From the NCBI GenBank assembly GCA_943331855.1, contig CALQNE010000249.1, forward strand, positions 1-5,250: 5,250 bases of DNA, read 5' to 3'. The position numbers and the translations under genes are program-made. Below, one piece after another: positions 1 through 5,250 of the stretch. The stretch is from Bordetella parapertussis (GTDB taxonomy: Bacteria > Pseudomonadota > Gammaproteobacteria > Burkholderiales > Burkholderiaceae_B). The notes under the pieces are model-generated. The model searched no databases. It was given only the letters and a program-made list of their open reading frames with translations, and was not told the DNA's origin. Every line of letters starts with the position of its first letter. The first letter of the stretch is position 1.

Positions 1-828
1 ATTGAGCTTTTCAATAATCTCTTTAGGCGTGCCTGCGGGTGCAGCCAAACCAAACCACGACGACACATCAAAGCCTGGAAAGCCCGACTCAGCCATTGTC
101 GGAACGTCGGGTGCAACGGCCGCACGCTGTGGTGACGTCACTGCCAGTGCGCGCAACTTGCCCGCCTGCACCAAGGGCCAAGCCGTTGGCATATTGTCAA
201 ACATCAACTGCACTTGTCCGCCAACCAGATCGGTGAGTGCTGGCGCACTACCTTTGTAGGGAATATGCGAAATATCGAGCTTGGTCTGAAACTTGAACAA
301 TTCACCGGTCATATGAATTGAAGTGCCAGCACCGGATGACGCAAAATTTAACGCGCCAGGATTTTTCTTGGCATAGTCGATCAACTCTTGAACGCTATTG
401 GCCGGCACCTTAAGATTGACCACCATCAGGTTAGGCACCTTGGCCGCTAAACCGATTGGGCTAAAGTCTTTGATGACATCAAATTTTAAGTTGGTATAAA
501 GCGTTTGATTGATGGCATTGGTTACGGCCATCATGAACAAGGTATAGCCATCGGGAGCCGAGCGCACAACGGATTCAGCCGCGATATTGCTACCGGCACC
601 AGGTTTGTTTTCAACGACAACACTCTGACCCAAATCTTCGGTCATCTCTTTGGCTAACAAGCGTGCGATCACGTCTGTGGCACCACCGGCTGAAAAGCCC
701 ACCAAGATACGGACAGGCTTATTCGGGTAAGGCGCCTGCGCTTGAGCAGTTGGCACGAGGAGGCCAACACAAGCCAGCACACCACAAGCGGCACGAATAA
801 GCCCGCGTAAAAATTGTTTTGATCTCAT
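1..828 (-). CDS. Bug-family (TctC-like) periplasmic solute-binding protein, 3' end cut off by the window
   Basis: The minus strand is open for 276 codons from an ATG at 828-826 to the window edge. Family members act in the periplasm, binding small organic anions (often di- or tricarboxylates, nicotinate or aromatic acids) for TctAB-type tripartite transporters or for sensing. Residues 1-30 are a Sec signal peptide: basic start (R2, K4, R8, R12), hydrophobic core to about V25, and a probable signal peptidase I site at A28-Q29-A30. The mature protein shows the family hallmarks: GFSAGGATD at 44-52, VVENKPGAG at 71-79, PDGYTL at 92-97, and IPYKG at 189-193 followed by DLVGGQVQLMFDN at 200-212. 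The family is usually about 320-330 residues, so roughly 45-50 C-terminal residues lie outside. The start is supported by the signal peptide and an AAAGG ribosome-binding site. No TctA or TctB gene is in view, so it may be one of the many orphan Bug genes. The ligand cannot be predicted. Confidence 0.93.
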   Translation of the reverse strand, partial: MRSKQFLRGLIRAACGVLACVGLLVPTAQAQAPYPNKPVRILVGFSAGGATDVIARLLAKEMTEDLGQSVVVENKPGAGSNIAAESVVRSAPDGYTLFMMAVTNAINQTLYTNLKFDVIKDFSPIGLAAKVPNLMVVNLKVPANSVQELIDYAKKNPGALNFASSGAGTSIHMTGELFKFQTKLDISHIPYKGSAPALTDLVGGQVQLMFDNMPTAWPLVQAGKLRALAVTSPQRAAVAPDVPTMAESGFPGFDVSSWFGLAAPAGTPKEIIEKLN

Positions 829-836
829 TAGAGAAG

Positions 837-841
837 CCTTT
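837..841 (-). promoter_or_regulatory. Ribosome-binding site of the Bug gene
   Basis: Read on the minus strand this is AAAGG, with 8 bases between it and the ATG at 828-826. The match and spacing are reasonable for a Shine-Dalgarno site. It supports this start codon, which also places a complete signal peptide at the N-terminus. Confidence 0.55.
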
Positions 842-857
842 AAGGTTTTGTACCGAC

Positions 858-863
858 ATTATA
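858..863 (-). promoter_or_regulatory. Candidate -10 box for the Bug gene
   Basis: The minus strand reads TATAAT exactly. It would place the transcription start near 850, giving a 5' leader of about 20 bases that includes the AAAGG ribosome-binding site. The -35 region is weak: the best candidates near 881-889 match TTGACA at no more than about half of the positions. The promoter is therefore either activator-dependent or only apparent, since the local sequence is AT-rich. Confidence 0.35.
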
Positions 864-934
864 AATAAATGAGCAGAGGTGCCTTACACTTAGTCTTTCA
901 GCACGCCCTTCAACACACAAGAATACTCCGATAG

Positions 935-3577
935 ATGCTAGATCAAGCCACCTCGCCCGCAAATCTGGATCAGCACACGCCGATGATGCAGCAATACCTG
1001 CGTCTCAAAGCGGAGGCAGGCCCGTTATTGTTGCTTTATCGCATGGGTGACTTTTATGAAATGTTTTATGAAGATGCCGAGCGTGGTGCAAAACTGTTAG
1101 GGTTAACTTTAACGCGTCGTGGCTCTTCAAACGGTGTGCCGATTCCGATGGCGGGCTTGCCCTATCACGCAGCCGAGCAATATTTAGCTAAGCTCGTCGC
1201 TCAAGGGGTATCGGTCGCCATCTGCGAGCAAATTGGCGACCCTGCAACCAGCAAAGGCCCGGTCGAGCGCAAGATCGTACGTATCGTGACCCCGGGCACA
1301 CTCACCGACGAAGCACTGTTACCTTCTAAGGCCGATCGCTGCGTCGCCGCTGTGTTTGTGCCACGTAAAGCTAGCAAAACCTTGCGAGCGGGTGTCGCCT
1401 GGCTCAATCTGGCAAGCGGTGAGTTCAAGTTATCAGAGTGCGCCCCTGAAGCGCTTGACTCTGAACTACATCGCATCGACCCAGCTGAAATCATTATTGC
1501 CGATGACGCTCAACTTGATCTGACACTGCATTGTGCGGCCACCAAAATCCCACCCTGGCACTTCGAGGCTGAACAAGCACACGCGCATTTACTGGCGCAC
1601 TTTAAAACTGAATCTCTTGCTGGTTTCGACATTGATGATCTACCCACTGCAGTGTGCGCGGCGGGTGCGTTGCTTCGCTATGCCGGGCGCACACAATCAC
1701 ACGCGCTATCGCACGTACAAACTTTAGTGGCAGATCGTGCCAGTCAATACGTACTCATGGATCCGGCCACGCGACGCAATCTTGAACTGACGCGCACGCT
1801 GTCAGGCGAAGAAGCGCCAACGCTATTTTCGATTCTTGATACGTGCTGCACACCCATGGGAAGCCGCCTCTTGCGTCGCTGGTTGCATCACCCCTTGCGC
1901 GACAACGCACCCGTGCTTGACAGGCAACAGGCAATCGCGAGCCTAATGGGTGCAAGCGACCAGCGAAGTGAGTTGTTGCATGCGACTCCGCTCATACAAT
2001 CGTTGCGTACTGAACTCAATAAATTGCCTGATCTTGAGCGCATTGCCACGCGCATTGCCTTACTCTCGGTACGCCCACGCGAGCTCGCCAGCCTGCGTGA
2101 TGCACTCACTGCCCTACCGACTTTACAACAACAGGTGCTGTCAGCGAGCAGCACTTCTCGCTTAAGTACCATTGCGCGCGCGTTGACACCCCCTGAGGGC
2201 CTGCAAGTCTTGCTCCAGCAAGCCGTCGCGTTAGAGCCTGCGGCCTTAGCGCGCGACGGCGGCGTCATCGCCGCTGGTTTTGACGCAGAGCTTGATGAAC
2301 TGCGCGCGATTTCAACCGACAACGGTGCGTTTTTACTTGAGCTCGAGGCACGCGAACGCGCGCGCACCGGGATCAGCACACTACGCGTCGAGTTCAATCG
2401 TGTACATGGCTTTTTTATTGAGGTGAGCCGCGCTCAGTCTGAGAAAGTGCCCGAAGACTACCGCCGACGTCAAACGCTTAAAAATGCTGAACGCTACATC
2501 ACACCAGAGCTCAAGTCCTGGGAAGACAAAGTCTTATCGGCACAAGACCGTTCACTTGCTCGTGAAAAATGGTTGTTTGATCAATTGCTCGAGCAACTGA
2601 CCCCAATGGTCAACGCCTTAGCCCTTTGCGCGACAGCCTGTTCTGAATTGGATGCGCTGGTGTCTTTGGCCTATCACGCGCAGCATCACCAGTGGGTTGC
2701 ACCCGTACTATTAGAGCATTCGGCGATCGAAATCACCGCAGGCCGACACCCGGTCGTTGAGCGCGCGATCGAACGCTTCACCCCAAACAGTTGTTCGCTT
2801 AACGCTCACCGTGCGCTGCTCGTGATTACCGGCCCAAACATGGGCGGTAAATCAACCTACATGCGACAGGTTGCACTCATTGCTTTATTAGCGCGTATCG
2901 GCAGTTTTGTGCCTGCAACGAGTGCTTCAATCGGCCCCCTGGATCGGATCTTCACGCGAATCGGTGCTGCGGATGATCTGGCGGGCGGACGCTCGACGTT
3001 TATGATGGAGATGATTGAGGCCGCTGCGATTTTGGCCTCGAGTTCAGCGCAAAGTCTTGTACTGATGGATGAGATCGGTCGCGGTACGTCGACGTATGAT
3101 GGCTTAGCGCTCGCGTGGTCAATTGCGCAGCGCTTGGTCACCCACAACCGCGCACTGACCTTATTCGCCACACACTATTTTGAAATCACTCGTATGCCCA
3201 ACGAGCAGGCGAACACTGCAAACGTTCATCTTGCCGCAGCCGAATCTCCCACAGGTATTGTGTTTTTGCACGAAGTAAAAGATGGGCCTGCAAGTCGTAG
3301 CTACGGGATCCAAGTTGCGCAGCGTGCGGGCATCCCACAAGCCGTGATTCGTCACGCCACACGCGAACTTGAACGGCTAGAGTCTCAAGGTGCACCCACC
3401 CCACAATTAGGTTTGTTTGGCGAAGTCGTGAATGCTGAAGCCGAAATGCAGGCGACAGCTGACTTGAAAGAAGCGCAAGAAGCATTGCAACAAGCCTTAG
3501 CCGCACTCGACCCCGACACCTTAAGCCCGCGCGAAGCACTCGACGCGTTGTATCAACTTAAAAAGCTACAACCTTGA
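935..3577 (+). CDS. mutS: DNA mismatch repair ATPase MutS
   Basis: This cytoplasmic protein binds mismatches and small loops as a dimer, then uses ATP to form a sliding clamp that recruits MutL. It has 880 residues against 853 in E. coli and is collinear with it. The mismatch-binding domain (about 1-120) has the Phe-x-Glu wedge F40-Y41-E42. The connector spans about 130-275 and the core, lever and clamp about 280-585. The ATPase domain carries Walker A at 633-641 ([10 protein letters not shown]639), the signature STFM at 687-690, Walker B with D712 and catalytic E713, and H747 in FATHYFE. K639, E713 and H747 are all offset by 19 from E. coli K620, E694 and H728, so no indel separates them. 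QLGLF at 824-828 is a good sliding-clamp binding motif. The C-terminal tetramerisation segment is present, with D861 and R866 matching E. coli D835 and R840. A TAG directly precedes the ATG, so 935 is the earliest start; the next ATG would remove conserved residues. No clear Shine-Dalgarno site is seen. The gene appears intact. Confidence 0.99.
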   Translation: MLDQATSPANLDQHTPMMQQYLRLKAEAGPLLLLYRMGDFYEMFYEDAERGAKLLGLTLTRRGSSNGVPIPMAGLPYHAAEQYLAKLVAQGVSVAICEQIGDPATSKGPVERKIVRIVTPGTLTDEALLPSKADRCVAAVFVPRKASKTLRAGVAWLNLASGEFKLSECAPEALDSELHRIDPAEIIIADDAQLDLTLHCAATKIPPWHFEAEQAHAHLLAHFKTESLAGFDIDDLPTAVCAAGALLRYAGRTQSHALSHVQTLVADRASQYVLMDPATRRNLELTRTLSGEEAPTLFSILDTCCTPMGSRLLRRWLHHPLRDNAPVLDRQQAIASLMGASDQRSELLHATPLIQSLRTELNKLPDLERIATRIALLSVRPRELASLRDALTALPTLQQQVLSASSTSRLSTIARALTPPEGLQVLLQQAVALEPAALARDGGVIAAGFDAELDELRAISTDNGAFLLELEARERARTGISTLRVEFNRVHGFFIEVSRAQSEKVPEDYRRRQTLKNAERYITPELKSWEDKVLSAQDRSLAREKWLFDQLLEQLTPMVNALALCATACSELDALVSLAYHAQHHQWVAPVLLEHSAIEITAGRHPVVERAIERFTPNSCSLNAHRALLVITGPNMGGKSTYMRQVALIALLARIGSFVPATSASIGPLDRIFTRIGAADDLAGGRSTFMMEMIEAAAILASSSAQSLVLMDEIGRGTSTYDGLALAWSIAQRLVTHNRALTLFATHYFEITRMPNEQANTANVHLAAAESPTGIVFLHEVKDGPASRSYGIQVAQRAGIPQAVIRHATRELERLESQGAPTPQLGLFGEVVNAEAEMQATADLKEAQEALQQALAALDPDTLSPREALDALYQLKKLQP
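3574..3577 (+). promoter_or_regulatory. TTGA stop/start overlap coupling mutS to roxA
   Basis: The four bases contain the TTG start of roxA (3574-3576) and the TGA stop of mutS (3575-3577). No good Shine-Dalgarno sequence precedes the TTG; the upstream bases are A-rich with only a weak AAAAAG. This arrangement is typical of termination-reinitiation, where ribosomes ending mutS restart on roxA. It implies co-transcription and a RoxA yield tied to MutS translation. Confidence 0.6.
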
Positions 3578-4770
3578 ATCCAAACGAGCCTTTAGCCCTA
3601 CTAGGTGGGTTGACGCCCACTCAGTTCATGAAGACCTACTGGCAACGCAAGCCGTTGCTGGTGCGCCAGGCCTTTGCGGACTTCAAGCCCCCAGTCTCTG
3701 CGGCCAAGCTTAAAAAAATGAGTCGCCACGATGACATTGAGTCTCGACTTGTTTGGCGCAAGCGCGGGCAATGGCAGATGGATCGTGGGCCCTTTGCACG
3801 TTTACCTAAGGCCTCAGCGCCAGATTGGTCATTACTGGTGCAAAGCGTTGATGTGCATGACGACGCAGCCTGCGCGTTGATGAATCAGTTTCGTTTTGTA
3901 CCCGATGCACGGCTGGATGATTTGATGATCAGTTTGGCCACCGAAGGCGGTGGGGTGGGGCCACACTTTGATAGTTATGACGTATTTTTATTGCAAGGCC
4001 AGGGAAGACGACGCTGGCAGATCAGTCAACAGAGTGATCTGACGTTAATTTCTGGACTGTCCTTGAAAATCTTGCAAAACTTCACACCAGAACAAGAGTT
4101 TATTCTTGAGCCGGGTGACATGCTGTATCTGCCTCCTCAAGTCGCGCACGACGGCGTGGCGCTGGATCATGACTGCATGACGATTTCAATCGGCTTTCGG
4201 GCACCTGATCAGGCTGCACTTGCGCGCGGCATGCTCGAGGCCGCCGCTGATCAAATTATTGCGCGTGCGGGGCTTGCAAGCGGTCCGTATGGCGAACCTC
4301 CTCTGCCTGGTCCCAAGCTCAATGCCATGTATCGCGACGCGGGCCAAGCCGCCACCAAGCAGCCCGCGCAAATCCCCGAGGGCCTCATTGAAGCCGCAGT
4401 AAGGTCTGTTTCAAAAATTAAATTTAACGCAAGGCTTGCCGAGCGCTTTTTAGGCTGCTGGCTCACCGAACCCAATCAGGCTGCAGTGTTTGATGAGGAC
4501 CAAAGCGATGAGACCGATGATCAACACGATGAGGCGGCGCCTTATACGCACTGGGCACTTGATCGTCGCACCCGCATGCTTTATCGCGGCAAACAATTAT
4601 TTATTAACGGTGAAGTCGCGCCCGTTCAGGCTGAGTCTGGCCTAAAGCTTTTAGCTGATGCCCGCGAGTTAGCCGGAACAAATCCCGCAGCACAAAAATT
4701 GACGCCTGAGGCGGTTGAAGCTTTAAAAGATTGGCTTGAGGCGGGCTGGATTCATTTGATCCGCAAATAA
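3574..4770 (+). CDS. roxA: RoxA-like ribosomal protein uL16 arginine 3-hydroxylase (cupin/JmjC-fold 2-oxoglutarate oxygenase)
   Basis: Family members (E. coli YcfD/RoxA) are cytoplasmic Fe(II)- and 2-oxoglutarate-dependent oxygenases that hydroxylate an arginine of ribosomal protein uL16 (Arg81 in E. coli). This protein has 398 residues against 373 in E. coli. The N-terminal part (about 13-36, with [10 protein letters not shown] at 22-31) is typical. The fold core contains DDLMIS at 115-120 and [14 protein letters not shown] at 125-138, where H131 and D133 are iron ligands. GRRRW at 144-148 holds the likely 2-oxoglutarate-binding arginine, [10 protein letters not shown] lies at 179-188, and H192 is the third iron ligand. 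GFRAP at 207-211 closes the domain. A helical region and a C-terminal winged-helix-like domain follow, separated by an acidic linker at 307-320. The start is TTG, overlapping the mutS TGA. An in-frame TAA at 3559-3561 excludes any start further upstream, and the first ATG (residue 19) would cut into conserved sequence. Assignment to the family is strong; the exact substrate is inferred from homology. Confidence 0.88.
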   Translation: MNPNEPLALLGGLTPTQFMKTYWQRKPLLVRQAFADFKPPVSAAKLKKMSRHDDIESRLVWRKRGQWQMDRGPFARLPKASAPDWSLLVQSVDVHDDAACALMNQFRFVPDARLDDLMISLATEGGGVGPHFDSYDVFLLQGQGRRRWQISQQSDLTLISGLSLKILQNFTPEQEFILEPGDMLYLPPQVAHDGVALDHDCMTISIGFRAPDQAALARGMLEAAADQIIARAGLASGPYGEPPLPGPKLNAMYRDAGQAATKQPAQIPEGLIEAAVRSVSKIKFNARLAERFLGCWLTEPNQAAVFDEDQSDETDDQHDEAAPYTHWALDRRTRMLYRGKQLFINGEVAPVQAESGLKLLADARELAGTNPAAQKLTPEAVEALKDWLEAGWIHLIRK

Positions 4771-4779
4771 TTTTAATTC

Positions 4780-4795
4780 GGTCGGTTACTCGACC
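4780..4795. repeat. Inverted repeat 1 downstream of roxA
   Basis: GGTCG at 4780-4784 pairs with CGACC at 4791-4795 around a six-base loop. An alternative outer pairing is CGGT at 4779-4782 with ACCG at 4796-4799. It lies 9 bases after the roxA stop, where a terminator is expected. The plus strand has no T-run after it, so a canonical intrinsic terminator for roxA is not supported. On the minus strand an AT-rich stretch (4764-4778) follows, which could make it a weak terminator for brnTA. Confidence 0.4.
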
Positions 4796-4800
4796 ACCGT

Positions 4801-4829
4801 TTCGAGACAAAAAATTACCCTGACTCGAA
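4801..4829. repeat. Inverted repeat 2 in the convergent gap
   Basis: TTCGAG at 4801-4806 pairs with CTCGAA at 4824-4829. After one A/A mismatch, CA at 4808-4809 pairs with TG at 4821-4822. The loop is 11 bases and holds an A-run (T-run on the minus strand). The stem would fold on either transcript. It lacks the T-tract position of a classical intrinsic terminator, but may protect 3' ends or contribute to termination of the two converging units. Confidence 0.45.
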
Positions 4830-4833
4830 TCTC

Positions 4834-4854
4834 ACTTGAGCAATATGCTCAGGT
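4834..4854. repeat. Inverted repeat 3 spanning the brnA stop codon
   Basis: TGAGCA at 4837-4842 pairs perfectly with TGCTCA at 4846-4851 around a three-base loop. On the plus-strand RNA the stem extends to nine pairs (4834-4842 with 4846-4854) through one U-G wobble. The brnA stop codon (4851-4849) lies inside one arm, so the hairpin would form at the very end of the brnA message. No T-run follows directly on the minus strand. Confidence 0.45.
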
Positions 4855-5124
4855 CAATGAATGACTGCTCAACCAGTCTTTCAGTGCAGCATCGACTCGC
4901 GCTTGCCACCCCTGACCCGTTGCTCGAAACTGACTGACTACGTCGGGTGAGAGTCGGATCGTGATCCGATCTTTTACCGGCAACCTTTGCCGCCCGCGCA
5001 CAGCAATTTTTTTGAGTAAAGCGGCAGGTATCACCTCAGTCGCAGGCTTGAAGCGCCCCGGCTCTACTTGTGATAGGTCTCTTACTTCACCATTTTTATC
5101 AGTCAATAGCTTATTTTTTTTCAT
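4849..5124 (-). CDS. brnA: BrnA-type antitoxin, ribbon-helix-helix autorepressor
   Basis: The 91-residue product fits the BrnA antitoxin family. BrnA binds and neutralises the RelE-like ribonuclease toxin BrnT, and the complex represses its own promoter. Visible signs are the family-typical FKPATEVIP at 25-33 followed by a basic segment (K38, K39, R43, R45, R47). Next comes a ribbon-helix-helix domain: the DNA-reading strand ITIRL at 54-58, a first helix from about P60 to A68 ending in FRATG (66-70), and GWQARVDAALKDWL at 72-85 as the second helix. The length is normal for the family. The ATG overlaps the 3' end of brnT by 14 bp in another frame and has its own AGAGAGG ribosome-binding site, so antitoxin can be made independently of upstream coupling. 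The order toxin then antitoxin is standard for brnTA. It converges on roxA. The operator and promoter should lie upstream of brnT, outside the window. Confidence 0.9.
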   Translation of the reverse strand: MKKNKLLTDKNGEVRDLSQVEPGRFKPATEVIPAALLKKIAVRGRQRLPVKDRITIRLSPDVVSQFRATGQGWQARVDAALKDWLSSHSLT

Positions 5125-5250
5125 AGCGAAGTACCTCTCTTTTATTCGCCTTACGAAAACTAATCACGCGGATGCCGTGAGCCGTCTCTGTAAAACACAA
5201 AACGTGCGGACGTTCGTCTAAATGACAAATTGTATGTACAAAAAAAAAAC
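5111..5250 (-). CDS. brnT: BrnT-type ribonuclease toxin, C-terminal fragment (5' end outside the window)
   Basis: The minus strand is open from the window edge to a TAA at 5113-5111, giving 45 residues. BrnT toxins are small RelE-fold ribonucleases of about 90-100 residues that inhibit translation, so about half the protein is visible. The fragment carries the family's C-terminal pattern: HVLCFTET (fragment residues 15-22, a beta strand), GIRVIS at 25-30, and FRKANKRE at 31-38, which corresponds to the usual RIISARKA...ER motif with conserved basic residues, ending in RYEKK. The reading frame stays open to the edge. The first visible residues are FFFVHTICHL: three phenylalanines come from a ten-base T-run, and cysteine stands where the family usually has the glycine of an Ile/Leu-Gly pair. 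This could be real divergence, decay, or a sequencing or assembly error near a contig end. The 14-bp overlap with brnA and the matching antitoxin make the identity firm despite truncation. Confidence 0.82.
   Translation of the reverse strand, partial: FFFVHTICHLDERPHVLCFTETAHGIRVISFRKANKREVLRYEKK
5134..5140 (-). promoter_or_regulatory. Ribosome-binding site of brnA, inside brnT
   Basis: The minus strand reads AGAGAGG, with 9 bases to the brnA ATG at 5124-5122. It is the strongest Shine-Dalgarno-like site in the window and lies within the coding sequence of brnT. It would support efficient antitoxin translation, consistent with the need for BrnA in excess over the toxin. Confidence 0.7.
5240..5249. 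repeat. Ten-base A/T homopolymer within brnT
   Basis: Ten consecutive A on the plus strand (T on the minus strand) lie at the edge of the window inside the brnT coding sequence. It is the longest mononucleotide run in the window. Such a run can slip during replication or be miscounted in sequencing, and either would shift the brnT frame. Confidence 0.8.

Larger units (their letters stand above)
829..934. promoter_or_regulatory. Divergent intergenic region between the Bug gene and mutS
   Basis: This 106-bp gap must hold the promoter of the Bug gene, and probably that of mutS, because the two genes are transcribed away from each other. Its left half is AT-rich around 858-870. A perfect TATAAT reads on the minus strand at 863-858. 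No convincing plus-strand promoter was found: TATAAAT at 860-866 has no recognisable -35 box at proper spacing, and AATACT at 922-927 matches the -10 consensus at only four of six bases. No clear operator palindrome was seen. Confidence 0.5.

Noticed and set aside
2..259. Plus-strand open frame of 85 codons at the left edge
   Set aside because: It lies antisense to the Bug gene, whose minus-strand translation matches the family throughout. The plus-strand product is low-complexity and resembles nothing known.
766..777. Lipoprotein-like Leu-Ala-Cys in the Bug signal peptide
   Set aside because: The cysteine (residue 20) sits within the hydrophobic core and the preceding residues fit the lipobox poorly. 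A normal signal peptidase I site follows at residues 28-30.
1888..2397. Minus-strand open frame of 169 codons inside mutS
   Set aside because: It is fully antisense to the conserved mutS core. Its Ser/Arg/Ala-rich composition is typical of the reverse complement of a coding region, with no ribosome-binding site or recognisable domain.
3186..3539. Minus-strand open frame of 117 codons near the mutS 3' end
   Set aside because: It is a shadow of the MutS ATPase and C-terminal region, is leucine- and arginine-rich, and shows no independent support.
4771..4800. Canonical intrinsic terminator after roxA
   Set aside because: A five-pair stem is present, but no T-run follows on the plus strand. It is listed as an inverted repeat only.
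4961..5221. Plus-strand open frame of 86 codons at the right end
   Set aside because: It is antisense to both brnA and the brnT fragment, which have clear family motifs on the minus strand.
1..5250. CRISPR arrays, tRNA or rRNA genes, insertion sequences, attachment-site repeats
   Set aside because: Apart from short gaps, the window is filled by recognised genes. No regularly spaced direct repeats, transposase motifs or RNA-gene signatures were seen on either strand.

Overview
The window looks like chromosomal DNA of a betaproteobacterium, probably in the order Burkholderiales. The evidence is a Bug-family (TctC-like) periplasmic solute-binding protein, a type of gene strongly expanded in that order. 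A MutS and a RoxA-like protein that resemble their proteobacterial counterparts throughout support this, as does a moderate to slightly high GC content. The taxonomic call is an inference from protein flavour; no rRNA or other marker is present.

Layout. Positions 1-828 (minus strand) carry most of a Bug solute-binding protein gene; its 3' end lies outside the window. A 106-bp gap (829-934) separates it from the divergently transcribed mutS (935-3577, plus strand), the mismatch-recognition ATPase. The mutS stop codon overlaps the TTG start of a roxA-like gene (3574-4770, plus strand), a cupin/JmjC-fold 2-oxoglutarate oxygenase of the ribosomal protein uL16 arginine hydroxylase family. A 78-bp convergent gap follows, with three adjacent inverted repeats, the last of which runs into the next gene. 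The right end (4849-5250, minus strand) is a brnT-brnA type II toxin-antitoxin module. brnA is complete. Only the last 45 codons of brnT are inside the window, and they overlap brnA by 14 bp.

How the genes relate. mutS and roxA are probably co-transcribed and translationally coupled, although one acts in DNA repair and the other in ribosome modification. The Bug gene points away from them and would feed tricarboxylate or other organic-anion uptake or sensing. The toxin-antitoxin module converges on roxA and is an independent unit.

Assessment. The Bug gene, mutS and roxA are ordinary core or housekeeping genes. The parts most worth a second look are the right edge (brnT fragment ending in a ten-base homopolymer, with an unusual local protein sequence), the overlapping TTG start of roxA, and the inverted-repeat cluster in the convergent gap. 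I see no CRISPR array, tRNA, rRNA, insertion sequence or clearly undescribed system.
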